Positions 1 to 8,788 of a DNA stretch of 64,000 nt are shown one piece after another (the stretch's first letter is position 1; every line of letters starts with the position of its first letter). A program made the translations under genes and the position numbers. Source of the stretch: Elizabethkingia miricola. GTDB taxonomy: Bacteria > Bacteroidota > Bacteroidia > Flavobacteriales > Weeksellaceae. The stretch covers positions 1-64,000 of the forward strand of contig NZ_LSGQ01000026.1 of assembly GCF_001675285.1 (NCBI RefSeq). The letters run 5' to 3'. The notes under the pieces are model-generated. The model made no database searches. It worked only from the letters and a program-made list of their open reading frames with translations, and was not told where the DNA came from.

Positions 1-96
1 TCTATATACTTTTGAATAGTATTATAAATTCCCAGAAGGTTATTGTATGGGAATGTGATTTGGTGGATCCCGAGAAATTGGGACTTTTATAAATAT

Positions 97-120
97 AAAG
101 GAGGTTAAATAACCTCCTTT
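97..120. terminator. Bidirectional hairpin terminator
   Basis: A near-perfect inverted repeat (AAAGGAGGTT / AACCTCCTTT around a 4-nt loop) with A- and T-rich flanks. It lies just past the stop of the leftward integrase gene and probably ends that transcript, and possibly also one entering from the left. Confidence 0.7.
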
Positions 121-125
121 ATTAA

Positions 126-1322
126 TTAAAAAATATTTTTCAGTGATATTCCTTTCAATGCTTCTCTTTTCCTGAATTCTTTTGATACAGTATATGTACT
201 GGTAGTTTTAGTGTTTAAGTGATCTGCCATTGATTGTGCTAACTCACTATAATATTCATCTACTTTGTCCAAGAATAAATGTTTTAAGGAGTAGAAATCT
301 TCAGTTATTTTTACGATTCTACCTTTGCTGTCTTTTATTTTTTCAGATTCTTTTACATGTCTTCTCCATCTGGTTGTTATTTGATCAGGTCTTATAGATT
401 TAATGCCGGGCTTTAGACCCTTTGAAAATAAATAATCTTCTCCTGATTTTGATTCATTAACAAGTTCTTCCCACAGGTATAGAACATCTTTAACAATAAC
501 TTTCGTCACCCATGTATACCTTCTTCTTTTCATAACTAGAGTTTTATACTCTCTTTTTTCCAGATCAATATTTTTCACCTGTACTCTGAATAATTCAGAT
601 GTTCTAGCTCCCGACATAAAAAATATATTAAAATACCTGAAAAACTCATAATAGTAATCTCTTAAATAGCAATATACTAATTCAAATTTATCATCTGACA
701 AGGTTGATCTGACCTCAGGTACTACAATTTTTGTAGGAAGGTAGGTACATGGATTTACTTCTAAACATGAATTAACGATCAGATCTTTAAATAGTCCACT
801 AAGATAAGTTCTATACTTATTATATGTATTGTCTGTAAGATCGGATTGGTCAAGAGCTGACTTTACGTGTTTTAATTTTACATCTGATATTTTTAGATAA
901 TCATATCCGTTTTTTTTGAAAACTCCTTCCATAAGCTTCACACAGTCCCTTACATTTCTAACATGATTTTTACTACCTGTTTTATGAGAGGCGGCAAGTT
1001 TCAATGCACTTATCATGTCCATTTCTTCATTATACTCTTCATCAGGAGCATCCATGAATTTTTTTGTAATTGGATTGAAATGATCTTCATCTAAGAGTTT
1101 GATGATTTTTTTTGTCATTATTTTTGAAGCTTCCAAACGTTCTTCATAGGTTTTATACCTATTAAACTCTTTCCTTACAGGAAGTCCGTTTTTAAATCTT
1201 GGATCATAGAAAACACATTCTACAAACCATTTCTTAGTCATAGCTTCTTTTTTACTTAATTTCTCTAAGTCTGGGGAAAGGAATATCTCAGTACGAGAGC
1301 ATCCAAATTTTAATTGTTTCAT
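126..1322 (-). CDS. Tyrosine-type site-specific recombinase (integrase)
   Basis: A 398-residue phage-integrase-family protein that catalyses strand exchange between att sites. The N-terminal third (about residues 1-130) resembles an arm/core-binding SAM-like region, and the C-terminal half is the catalytic domain. Visible catalytic positions are the box I Arg in GARTSELF, an SLKH motif where the canonical HxLR box would be (His to Tyr, Arg to Lys), the box III His in ADHL, and the nucleophile Tyr in STYT. The Lys-containing box II form is, from general knowledge, seen in Bacteroidota integrases. It is transcribed away from a tRNA gene whose 3' end faces it, the usual arrangement at the end of an element inserted in a tRNA. 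The rest of that element would lie left of the window. Family assignment is firm; whether it belongs to a phage, an island or an ICE cannot be told. Confidence 0.9.
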   Translation of the reverse strand: MKQLKFGCSRTEIFLSPDLEKLSKKEAMTKKWFVECVFYDPRFKNGLPVRKEFNRYKTYEERLEASKIMTKKIIKLLDEDHFNPITKKFMDAPDEEYNEEMDMISALKLAASHKTGSKNHVRNVRDCVKLMEGVFKKNGYDYLKISDVKLKHVKSALDQSDLTDNTYNKYRTYLSGLFKDLIVNSCLEVNPCTYLPTKIVVPEVRSTLSDDKFELVYCYLRDYYYEFFRYFNIFFMSGARTSELFRVQVKNIDLEKREYKTLVMKRRRYTWVTKVIVKDVLYLWEELVNESKSGEDYLFSKGLKPGIKSIRPDQITTRWRRHVKESEKIKDSKGRIVKITEDFYSLKHLFLDKVDEYYSELAQSMADHLNTKTTSTYTVSKEFRKREALKGISLKNIF

Positions 1323-1389
1323 AATGTAGCTGTATTGAGCGTTTGTATTGAGTTTTAATACAACTACACGTCTTGAGTGAATTTTTAAA

Positions 1390-1427
1390 AACCTGCAAAC
1401 CCATTGTGGGAAAGGGTTTGCGAGGTT
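1390..1427 (-). terminator. Hairpin downstream of tRNA-Met
   Basis: Long interrupted inverted repeat (AACCT..CAAACCC / GGGTTTG..AGGTT). On the minus strand it is followed by a T-rich run, so it would end the tRNA transcript. It lies between the tRNA 3' end and the integrase start. Confidence 0.6.
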
Positions 1428-1437
1428 TGTTTTAGAG

Positions 1438-1511
1438 TGGCCCCACTTGGGCTCGAACCAAGGACTTGCTGATTATGAGTCAGCTACTCTAACCAACTGA
1501 GTTATAGGGCC
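1438..1511 (-). tRNA. tRNA with CAT anticodon (probably tRNA-Met, elongator type)
   Basis: Full cloverleaf on the minus strand, 74 nt. The acceptor arm GGCCCTA pairs with TGGGGCC, the anticodon loop is CTCATAA (anticodon CAT), the T loop is TTCGAGC, and the discriminator is A. No CCA is encoded. The CAT anticodon is shared by elongator Met and lysidine-modified Ile2 tRNAs; the body looks more like elongator Met, but this was not proven. Its 3' end points toward the adjacent integrase, making it the likely attachment site. Confidence 0.9.
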
Positions 1512-1586
1512 TAAAACTCAGGGCTTAAAAGCCTTTGTTTTTTATTGGTGTGCAAATGTAATAAAAATTTAGGAAACACCAAACTT

Positions 1587-1991
1587 TTAGCGCTTTTCTT
1601 GGCATAATTCTATCAGTACTCCGTTGGTGGATTTAGGGTGTAAGAATACAACGATCTTGTTATCAGCACCATCCTTTGGTTCTTCGGAAATAAATTCAAA
1701 GCCTTCTTTTTTTAATCTTTCTATCTCAGCATAGATATCATCGACTCCAAAGGCGATATGGTGGACGCCTTCACCTTTTTTTTCTATGAATTTCGAGATA
1801 GGACTATCTTCACGTGTGCTCTCCAGTAATTCGATTTTGCTCTCGCCAATCTGGTAAAAGCTTGTTTTTACCCCTTCGCGTTCCACTTCCTCCATTTTAT
1901 AAGCTTCTCTACCTATAAGTTTAGCGAAAAGAGAGTCTGAAGTTTCCATACTTTTCACAGCGATACCGAGATGTTCAATTTTATCCAGCAT
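1587..1991 (-). CDS. mce: Methylmalonyl-CoA epimerase
   Basis: A 134-residue protein of the vicinal-oxygen-chelate (glyoxalase) fold. It interconverts (2S)- and (2R)-methylmalonyl-CoA, linking propionyl-CoA carboxylation to the B12-dependent mutase. Family features are the opening segment IEHLGIAVKS with its metal-binding His, the central HHIAFGVDDI segment with the second His, and the C-terminal Glu in VLIELCQ. The length is standard. It stands alone between the tRNA and the divergent rbfA. Its presence implies that the B12-dependent methylmalonyl route exists in this organism, which matters for the B12-riboswitch-controlled methylcitrate operon further right. Start ATG at 1991. Confidence 0.93.
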   Translation of the reverse strand: MLDKIEHLGIAVKSMETSDSLFAKLIGREAYKMEEVEREGVKTSFYQIGESKIELLESTREDSPISKFIEKKGEGVHHIAFGVDDIYAEIERLKKEGFEFISEEPKDGADNKIVVFLHPKSTNGVLIELCQEKR

Positions 1992-2077
1992 AAGATTTGT
2001 TATTTTGCTATAGTTGTTGCTACAAGGGAGTCAGGCTTATTCATCAATAAGAAACACTCCAATTCAAACAAAAGTAG

Positions 2078-2085
2078 TAAATTTG
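2078..2085 (+). promoter_or_regulatory. -7 promoter box of rbfA
   Basis: TAAATTTG matches the Bacteroidota TAnnTTTG element and ends 7 nt before the rbfA start codon, which predicts a very short 5' leader. Confidence 0.6.
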
Positions 2086-2092
2086 CAGCATT

Positions 2093-2452
2093 ATGGAGAG
2101 TAACAGACAAAGGAAAGTAGCACAACTTATACAGGAAGACTTAGCAGAACTTTTTCGCCAGCAGGCTGCCAATGCAGGACAAAACCTGTTAATTACTGTT
2201 TCCGGTGTACGGGTAACAGCTGATTTAGGAGTAGCTAAAGTGTACCTAAGTATTTTTCCGCCGGAGCTGAGAAAGAATATTATGAAAGAGATTGAAGAAA
2301 ATAAAGCTGTTTACCGCAACTTTATGGGACAAAAGATGGGGAAGCAGGTTCGTATTATTCCTCAGCTGAGTTTCTTTCTGGATACTTCGCTGGATGATGC
2401 AGAACGTATAGAAAAAGAATTAAAAGGCGAAGGCGATAATCCTGTTTTATAA
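2093..2452 (+). CDS. rbfA: 30S ribosome-binding factor A
   Basis: A 119-residue single-KH-domain protein that helps mature the 17S precursor end of 16S rRNA and acts during late 30S assembly and cold adaptation. Family signatures are the N-terminal helix RQRKVAQLIQEDLAEL, the strand VSGVRVTADLGVAKVYLS, and the C-terminal PQLSFFLDTSLDDAERIE. Length is typical. Only 3 nt separate its stop from the TTG start of the following permease, so the two are probably co-transcribed. A TAnnTTTG promoter box lies directly upstream. Confidence 0.95.
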   Translation: MESNRQRKVAQLIQEDLAELFRQQAANAGQNLLITVSGVRVTADLGVAKVYLSIFPPELRKNIMKEIEENKAVYRNFMGQKMGKQVRIIPQLSFFLDTSLDDAERIEKELKGEGDNPVL

Positions 2453-2455
2453 GAG

Positions 2456-3655
2456 TTGAAATCTACTCCGTTTTATATAGCACAACGTTACCTGATTTCT
2501 AAGAAAGGAAGTCAGGCTGTAAGTTTTATTACAAGCTTGTCTGCATTTGCTATGATGGTAGCAGTGGCAGCAATGTTTATTATTGTTTCTGTTTTTTCCG
2601 GGCTTATTGAGCTTAATAAGAAAATGATTTCGGATATCCATGCTGATCTTACATTATCTCCGGAAAAGGGAAAAGTAATTCCGGATATTGCTAAAGTTAC
2701 CGGGATCTTATCAAAAGAGCAGGAGATTGCGCACTTTTCTAAAGTGATAGAAGAAAAAGCTTACATTAACTATAAAGGAAACGGAGAAATTGTTTACCTA
2801 AGGGGAGTAGACTCCGCTTATACGAAAGTAAATCCTATAGATTCAACAGTGTTTTATGGGAAATATCCATCTTTTAAATATTCCAACGAAGTTATAATGG
2901 AAACCCAGTTGAATAACAGACTGGAGATTCCTGTAGCATCCGAGGATGATTATGCCCAGATTCTGATGCCGCGCCCGGGTGTGGGGCTTATCAGTAAGGA
3001 AACAGATATCTTCAACAAAAAGAACTTTTTTACAACAGGTGTATTTACCAATAGCCAAATGGCAAGTTATATTGTAGCTCCGCTGGAGCTGTCTGCCGAG
3101 CTGCTTGGAATGCCTAAAAATACAGCCTATTCAATTGTTATAAAGCTTAAGGATCCTGCAAAAGCGAATGAGGTAAGAAACCGCCTGATGGAAAAGCTGG
3201 GAACTGGTTTGGAAATGAAAACCAAAGCAGAAGAAAATGCTGCTTTCTGGAAGATGATCAATACCGAAAAACTAATGATCTATCTGATTTTTGGATTGGT
3301 GATTTTTATTACGACTTTCAACCTCGCAGGAGCCATTATCATTATTCAGCTGGATAAAAAAGAGCAGGCAAAATCCCTTATTTCAATGGGGATGTCTATG
3401 GCAAAACTCAGAAGGGTTTACTTTAATACCGGAATACTCATCGTAGTGTTCGGGGTATCAGTAGGGCTAGTTGTAGGATCCCTTATTTGCTATTTGCAGC
3501 AACATTTTGGTTTCTTCAAGGCTACTGCAGCATTACCTTTTCCGGTAAAGATTGAATGGCAGAATTACCTTATTGTAGCTGCTACAGCACTTTTATTCGG
3601 AATAATTATTTCATGGATATTCTCCAGAGGAAGCAAACGCCAGCTAAGAAGCTAA
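2456..3655 (+). CDS. LolC/LolE-type ABC transporter permease
   Basis: A 399-residue inner-membrane permease of the FtsX/MacB family. In the Lol system such proteins extract lipoproteins from the inner membrane and pass them to a periplasmic carrier. The layout is one N-terminal membrane segment (about residues 21-50), a large periplasmic MacB-PCD-like domain (about 50-260), then three membrane segments (about 272-297, 322-345 and 368-392) forming the FtsX domain. It starts at TTG (2456), 3 nt after rbfA; the first residues MKSTPFYIAQRYL match the usual family N-terminus, which supports that start. No ATPase partner is adjacent. The specific substrate is inferred from family. Confidence 0.85.
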   Translation: MKSTPFYIAQRYLISKKGSQAVSFITSLSAFAMMVAVAAMFIIVSVFSGLIELNKKMISDIHADLTLSPEKGKVIPDIAKVTGILSKEQEIAHFSKVIEEKAYINYKGNGEIVYLRGVDSAYTKVNPIDSTVFYGKYPSFKYSNEVIMETQLNNRLEIPVASEDDYAQILMPRPGVGLISKETDIFNKKNFFTTGVFTNSQMASYIVAPLELSAELLGMPKNTAYSIVIKLKDPAKANEVRNRLMEKLGTGLEMKTKAEENAAFWKMINTEKLMIYLIFGLVIFITTFNLAGAIIIIQLDKKEQAKSLISMGMSMAKLRRVYFNTGILIVVFGVSVGLVVGSLICYLQQHFGFFKATAALPFPVKIEWQNYLIVAATALLFGIIISWIFSRGSKRQLRS

Positions 3656-3755
3656 AAACATCCTTTTATTATCCGTGAGCTTTAAGAATTTTAAAACTGA
3701 TTATAATCAACTGTTAACTTTAAAAATAGTGTTTCGTTATTCCCTGTGTTTTCCC

Positions 3756-3763
3756 TAACTTTG
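3756..3763 (+). promoter_or_regulatory. -7 promoter box of aroE
   Basis: TAACTTTG, an exact TAnnTTTG match, ends only 4 nt before the aroE ATG. Transcription would start at or next to the start codon, so a leaderless or nearly leaderless mRNA is predicted. Confidence 0.6.
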
Positions 3764-3767
3764 ATGT

Positions 3768-4502
3768 ATGGAAAAACCTGTGAAACTAGGATTAATCGGT
3801 AAAAATATTTCTTATTCCTTCTCCAAACAACATTTTGAACAGAAATTCAAAAAGCTTATACTTCCTACTCATACTTATGATTTATTCGATCTGCAGCAGA
3901 TTGATGATGTTGCTAAGTTGTTAGAAGATGCAGATGTGAGAGGTTTTAATGTTACCATTCCTTATAAAGAACAGGTTATATCTTTTCTTGACGAATTAAG
4001 CGATGAGGCAAGGCAGATAGGTGCTGTAAATACAGTAAAGGTTCTTGCCGATGGTAGAAGAAAAGGTTTTAATACAGATGCATTTGGTTTTGAAAAGACT
4101 TTGCTTGCCCATAAGAAGGATTATCATACGTCTGCTCTTATTTTGGGAGACGGGGGAGCTGCAAAGGCTGTGAAATATGTTTTGGATAAACATAATATTG
4201 CTCATAAAACGGTTTCCAGAAAATCAGAACTGAATTTTGATAACCTTACTCCCGAAATTGTAAAGGAGCATACTTTAATTATTCAGACCACACCGGTAGG
4301 TACTTTTCCAAATGTTGAAGATTGTCTTATATTCCCGTTTGAAGGACTTTCGGAACAACATCTTATTATCGATTTAATCTACAATCCCAATTATACCAAA
4401 TTCATAAAAAATGCTGCTGAAAAAGGAGCAAAAACAGTAAATGGCTATTATATGCTTGAACAACAGGCAGAAAAAGCATGGGAAATTTGGAATTTAGACT
4501 AA
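3768..4502 (+). CDS. aroE: Shikimate dehydrogenase
   Basis: A 244-residue NADP-dependent enzyme that reduces 3-dehydroshikimate to shikimate in aromatic amino acid biosynthesis. Visible features are the substrate-binding SYSFSKQHF segment near residue 16, the catalytic Lys in NVTIPYKEQV, GAVNTV, the glycine-rich dinucleotide motif LGDGGAAKAV near residue 125, and the TTPVGTFPN segment. It is somewhat shorter than the roughly 270 residues of the E. coli enzyme, which is usual for this phylum. It has its own promoter and sits upstream of a DUF349 protein with a gap of about 65 nt. Confidence 0.95.
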   Translation: MEKPVKLGLIGKNISYSFSKQHFEQKFKKLILPTHTYDLFDLQQIDDVAKLLEDADVRGFNVTIPYKEQVISFLDELSDEARQIGAVNTVKVLADGRRKGFNTDAFGFEKTLLAHKKDYHTSALILGDGGAAKAVKYVLDKHNIAHKTVSRKSELNFDNLTPEIVKEHTLIIQTTPVGTFPNVEDCLIFPFEGLSEQHLIIDLIYNPNYTKFIKNAAEKGAKTVNGYYMLEQQAEKAWEIWNLD

Positions 4503-4567
4503 AAATACAATAAATTTATAGCAATTAAAGGTAATGGAAACATTACGTATTCTAAAAAAGACTTGTT

Positions 4568-6433
4568 ATGACTTCAATAGACAACAATCAGAATGAAGAA
4601 TTAAAGGCGAATCAATCAACTGAACATCCTGAACAGGCAGGTCCGGTTGCAGAGCATCATGAGCATACTGCAGACCATGACGAAGAAACTGATCATGATT
4701 TTCATGCGGAAGATTACACGCATTTGTCTATGGAAGACATAGCCAAGGAAGCCGAAAATATTGTGAACTCTGCAAATGCAGGTACACAGTCCAAAAAATT
4801 CGGGGAACTTCGTGATGCTTTCAATGCTGCATGGGAAGAAGAATTAAAAGATAAAAAGGAAGCATATATTGCGGATGGTGGTGATCCTGATAATTTTGAA
4901 TATCAGTCTCCGTTAAAATCTAAATTTAATGCACTTTCTAATATTTTTAAAGAAAAGCAAGACAGCTACCACAAAGAAGTAGAAAAGGAACATGCAGAAA
5001 ACCTAGTGCAGAGACGCGCTATTATTGACAAGCTGAAAAATCTGTATACCAATACTGAAGCCGGAACCAATCTTTTTAAAGCGATTAGAGAGATTAAAGA
5101 CGAATGGCAGAAAGCTGGTCAGGTTGCAAAATCCGAATTTAAAACACTTAGTAATGACTATTTCCATCATCTGAATCAGTTTTATCAGATGCTGGATCTA
5201 AATAAAGAATACCGTGAGCAGGAATATGCTCATAACCTGGAGAAAAGACAACATATTATTGCACGTGCGAAGGAGCTTAAAGATGAGCCTGTAGTACAGA
5301 AAGCATTAAATGAACTCCAGTATCTTCATAAATTATGGAAAGAAGAAGCAGAACCTGTAGCTGAAGAATTCAGAGACAGTACCTGGGACGAGTTTAAAGA
5401 GATTTCCAATGTTATTCACCAGAGAAAAGCAGAGTTATTCGCACAGATTGAAGCTGATCAGAAAATTAATCTGGAGAAGAAAAATGAGATTATAGAAAAA
5501 CTTAAAAAACTTTCCACTCCTGAAAAAGAACCTGCACATTCTTATTGGCAGTCAGCTATTAAAAAAGTGGAGGAATTAAGAAACGAATTTATTTCATTAG
5601 GAAGTGTTCCGAAAAAACTTTCTAATCAGAACTGGACAGATTTTAAAGAAACACTTCGTGCATTTAATGCTTCAAAAAACAATTTCTATAAAGGACTGAA
5701 AAAGAATCAGCAGGAGAATCTTGAAAGAAAATTACAGCTGATTCAGACTGCGAAAGACAATCAGGACTCTGAAGATTGGGATACTGCAGTACCTTTATTT
5801 AAAAAACTTCAGGAAGAATGGAAAGCTATCGGTCATGTACCAAGAAGCCAGTCTAACAGAGTGTGGGACGAGTTCCGCGATGCCTGTAACCATTTCTTTG
5901 CTAAGTTTCGTGAAAAAGGAGACGGAGCTACAGATGACTGGAGAGCTAATTACAAAAAGAAAAAGGCACTTTTGGATGAACTTAAGGACATTGAGGAAGG
6001 AGAAAATAGTGCTGAAGCAATCAACAGAATCAAAAACGAATGGAACGCCATTGGTAAAGTTCCGCGTGATAAAATCAGCATTAATACTGAATTTAATAAG
6101 GCGCTCAGAAGTAAGATGAGGCTGAACAGAATGAAAGACTATGAGCTTTCTGATGGTAACCTTACCGAAACCCAACTTACAGACAAGGCCCGTAAGATTA
6201 AGAATCAGATTTCAGATCTGGAATCTGAAGTATCCAAATTGGAAAATAACCTGGCCTTCTTTAGTAATCCGACAAGAGAAAATTCTCTGCTAAAAGCTAC
6301 TTATGATAGCCTTGATGCTAAAAAAGAAGAACTGGAAGGACTTCGCTCCAAACTACATCAGATTATTACAGAACACGATCACCCAAAAGCAGATACCTCT
6401 GAGGAAAAAGAGGAGAAGCCGACAGAAGAGTAA
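4568..6433 (+). CDS. DUF349 domain repeat protein
   Basis: A 621-residue, strongly helical, charged protein. The first 65 or so residues are acidic and His-rich (EHHEHTADHDEE-like), followed by about five copies of the roughly 70-residue DUF349 unit. Each copy has a conserved W near the pattern LxxLxxEWKxIGxVP (for example EEWKAIGHVPR and NEWNAIGKVPR). A C-terminal coiled coil (about residues 535-600) ends in an acidic tail. No signal peptide is seen, so it is probably cytosolic. The family is common in Bacteroidota next to aroE, but its biochemical role is not established. A strong terminator follows. Confidence 0.88.
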   Translation: MTSIDNNQNEELKANQSTEHPEQAGPVAEHHEHTADHDEETDHDFHAEDYTHLSMEDIAKEAENIVNSANAGTQSKKFGELRDAFNAAWEEELKDKKEAYIADGGDPDNFEYQSPLKSKFNALSNIFKEKQDSYHKEVEKEHAENLVQRRAIIDKLKNLYTNTEAGTNLFKAIREIKDEWQKAGQVAKSEFKTLSNDYFHHLNQFYQMLDLNKEYREQEYAHNLEKRQHIIARAKELKDEPVVQKALNELQYLHKLWKEEAEPVAEEFRDSTWDEFKEISNVIHQRKAELFAQIEADQKINLEKKNEIIEKLKKLSTPEKEPAHSYWQSAIKKVEELRNEFISLGSVPKKLSNQNWTDFKETLRAFNASKNNFYKGLKKNQQENLERKLQLIQTAKDNQDSEDWDTAVPLFKKLQEEWKAIGHVPRSQSNRVWDEFRDACNHFFAKFREKGDGATDDWRANYKKKKALLDELKDIEEGENSAEAINRIKNEWNAIGKVPRDKISINTEFNKALRSKMRLNRMKDYELSDGNLTETQLTDKARKIKNQISDLESEVSKLENNLAFFSNPTRENSLLKATYDSLDAKKEELEGLRSKLHQIITEHDHPKADTSEEKEEKPTEE

Positions 6434-6453
6434 GATCATTAAAAATATAACTG

Positions 6454-6490
6454 TCCAACATTGATGTTTCTGTCAATGTTGGATTTTTTA
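6454..6490 (+). terminator. Terminator after the DUF349 gene
   Basis: An 11-bp perfect stem (TCCAACATTGA / TCAATGTTGGA, 8-nt loop) followed by a T tract. It overlaps the 5' part of the longest possible ribD frame and so argues for the downstream ribD start at 6497. Confidence 0.85.
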
Positions 6491-6496
6491 TTAAAT

Positions 6497-7525
6497 ATGG
6501 AAGAGCATTACATTTACATGCAGCGAGCGTTGCAGCTGGCAAAAAAAGCTTTAGGAAACACCTATCCCAATCCGTTGGTAGGTAGTGTTATTGTTTCCAA
6601 CGGCAAGATAATAGGAGAAGGGTGGCACCATAAAGCAGGGGAACCTCACGCAGAAATCAACGCGATTAATTCTGTAAAGGATAAAGAACAGCTGAAAGAC
6701 AGTACAATATATGTAACGCTGGAGCCTTGTGCACATTACGGAAAAACACCTCCTTGTGCTGTAAAGATTGTAGAATTGGGAATTCCCAGAGCTGTTATAG
6801 GGTCTATGGATCCGCACGACAAAGTAAATGGAAAGGGAAAAGCAATTCTTGAAGCTGTCGGAACAGAAGTAATAACTGGAATTTTGGAAGCTGAGTGTGA
6901 TGAGTTAAATAAGCGTTTTTTTACTTACCATTGTAAGCGGCGTCCCTATATTATTCTGAAATGGGCTGAATCTGCAGATGGATTTATGGATAAGGATTTT
7001 CAGCCGTATGCCATTAGCAATGCACTTTCTCAGCAGAAGAATCACCAGCTTCGAGCAGATGAGCAGGCCATTCTGGTAGGTACAAAAACTGTATTAAATG
7101 ATAACCCTGGACTTACAGTAAGAGAGGTAAGCGGGAATAATCCGATACGTATTATACTAGACAGAGAGTTGAAAGTACCTGTTGACTATAAAGTATTCAA
7201 TGATGAAGCTGTAACCTTTATCATAAATGAAAAAGAAGAAAAATCAGAAGGTAGTGTTCATTGGCTGAAAGTTGATTTTGGAGAAAGCTTCTTATCCAAT
7301 CTTATGCATATTTTATATAAACATCAGCTACAGTCTGTTATTATAGAAGGTGGTGCATATACCCTGAATCAGTTTATAGCGCAAAATATCTGGGATGAAA
7401 CCTGGGTGTTCAAAGCAGAAAATTTATTCCTGAATCATGGTACAAAAGCACCGAAACTTCAGCATGAAGCTCAAACCATTGAACAACTAAGAGATAATCA
7501 GTTAAAGATTTACAGAAATAAATAA
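6497..7525 (+). CDS. ribD: Bifunctional riboflavin deaminase/reductase RibD
   Basis: A 342-residue enzyme catalysing the second and third steps of riboflavin synthesis: deamination of diaminohydroxyphosphoribosylaminopyrimidine, then reduction of the ribose. The N-terminal zinc deaminase has GEPHAEINAI (zinc His and catalytic Glu) and PCAHYGKTPPC (two zinc Cys). The C-terminal half is the RibD/DHFR-like reductase, with EGGAYTLNQFI near the end. The ATG at 6497 (MEEHYIYMQRALQLA) is preferred because an upstream in-frame TTG lies inside a terminator hairpin. No other rib gene is adjacent and no FMN aptamer was seen. A YigZ-family gene follows after 2 nt. Confidence 0.94.
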   Translation: MEEHYIYMQRALQLAKKALGNTYPNPLVGSVIVSNGKIIGEGWHHKAGEPHAEINAINSVKDKEQLKDSTIYVTLEPCAHYGKTPPCAVKIVELGIPRAVIGSMDPHDKVNGKGKAILEAVGTEVITGILEAECDELNKRFFTYHCKRRPYIILKWAESADGFMDKDFQPYAISNALSQQKNHQLRADEQAILVGTKTVLNDNPGLTVREVSGNNPIRIILDRELKVPVDYKVFNDEAVTFIINEKEEKSEGSVHWLKVDFGESFLSNLMHILYKHQLQSVIIEGGAYTLNQFIAQNIWDETWVFKAENLFLNHGTKAPKLQHEAQTIEQLRDNQLKIYRNK

Positions 7526-7527
7526 TA

Positions 7528-8124
7528 TTGGAATCCAACTACAGTTATAATACGATCGCCAAACCAATTTTAGATATTACCCTGAAAGAAAAAGGAAGTA
7601 AATTCATTTCCTATGCTTATCCGGTTCTGGATGAGGATGATGTGAAAAAACGACTGGAAGAAGTCAAAACTCTACATCCTAAAGCGACACATCATTGCTA
7701 TGCATTCCGACTGGGATTGAAAGGAGAGAATTACCGTGCAAATGACGATGGAGAACCTTCCGGAAGTGCAGGATTGCCAATCTATAATCAGTTGTTGGGG
7801 CACGATGTAACCAATATACTATTAGTTGTGGTGCGTTACTATGGTGGTACCAAGCTTGGTGTTGGTGGACTGGTGAAAATCTACAAGGAATCAGCTAAAG
7901 AGATTCTGGGTTCTGCAGAAATGATAACCAAGGAACTCGAAAAGATATTAACCCTGGAGTTTGACTTCAGCCACCAGAATCAGATATTTACTATTCTGAA
8001 TAAATACAATGCCAAGGTACTGGAATTTGACTCCGGTGCTTATGGTAAAATAAAAACTTTGGTAAAACTAAAAGATGAAGAAGAAATCCAGGAAGCTTTA
8101 TCCGGGGTTCTAAGAAGTAGGTAG
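7528..8124 (+). CDS. YigZ/IMPACT family protein
   Basis: A 198-residue protein of the UPF0029/IMPACT N-terminal family. The core motif region contains HHCYAFR, DDGEPSGSAG and VVVRYYGGTKLGVGGL, all typical of YigZ. The C-terminal part is the DUF1949-like ferredoxin fold. Cellular function in bacteria is unsettled. It starts at TTG 7528, immediately after the ribD stop, so it is translated from the same mRNA. It converges with a lipoprotein gene on the other strand, with only 3 nt between stops. Confidence 0.92.
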   Translation: MESNYSYNTIAKPILDITLKEKGSKFISYAYPVLDEDDVKKRLEEVKTLHPKATHHCYAFRLGLKGENYRANDDGEPSGSAGLPIYNQLLGHDVTNILLVVVRYYGGTKLGVGGLVKIYKESAKEILGSAEMITKELEKILTLEFDFSHQNQIFTILNKYNAKVLEFDSGAYGKIKTLVKLKDEEEIQEALSGVLRSR

Positions 8125-8127
8125 TTA

Positions 8128-8706
8128 TTAGTATATCTTCTCAAATATAATTTTGATGTTCAAAGCCTTCCAGCTTTTAGTATTGAAATCATAGTATTCT
8201 TTTACAACAGAAGCTTGTAGCTGTTTAGAATTAATTATCTTAATTTGTTTGTCGATGGATACAGTCTTATTATATTCTACATTGTCTATAGTGCCATTCT
8301 CTATGTATTTATTTTTCATTAAATGAAAAGTATCCGGATTAAATTCCAATTCTGACAGAAAACCGTACCTGCTAAAATCTTGTACCGCACCTTCAGGGCT
8401 GCTTGGATATTCATAGGTAATATGAGTTTTAGGTAGAAACATGGAAATAAGTTTTATATTATTCTGAGACTTATTTTGTATGATATCTAAAAAAGTTTGA
8501 TTATTTTTCAGAATATAAATTTCATCTACAAGTTCATTCGATAAAATTTTATCATTGTTTAAATCTACTGCTACATCAGACATGTAGGAAATAATCTTGT
8601 AAGATCCTGTATACTTTTGGAATTCTTCAGAGTATGTTGAATTTTCATCGCGCTGGCTACAGCCTGCTAAAATAAAGGGAATAAAAAGTAGATTTAAAAA
8701 CTTCAT
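8128..8706 (-). CDS. Hypothetical lipoprotein
   Basis: A 192-residue protein with a clear lipoprotein signal: Met-Lys start, hydrophobic core, and the lipobox LAGC with Cys at residue 15. The mature part is rich in Asn, Lys, Tyr and Ile and looks like a beta-rich secreted protein. I do not recognise its family. No TAnnTTTG box was identified. Its position between yigZ and the thiamine transporter gives no hint to its role. Confidence 0.7.
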   Translation of the reverse strand: MKFLNLLFIPFILAGCSQRDENSTYSEEFQKYTGSYKIISYMSDVAVDLNNDKILSNELVDEIYILKNNQTFLDIIQNKSQNNIKLISMFLPKTHITYEYPSSPEGAVQDFSRYGFLSELEFNPDTFHLMKNKYIENGTIDNVEYNKTVSIDKQIKIINSKQLQASVVKEYYDFNTKSWKALNIKIIFEKIY

Positions 8707-8788
8707 AATTTTTGTGTCTGGTTAGTAAAAATATTAAGTCACTAATTTATGAAAAAATATAAAGTTCAGCTTACAGATATAAATAATA

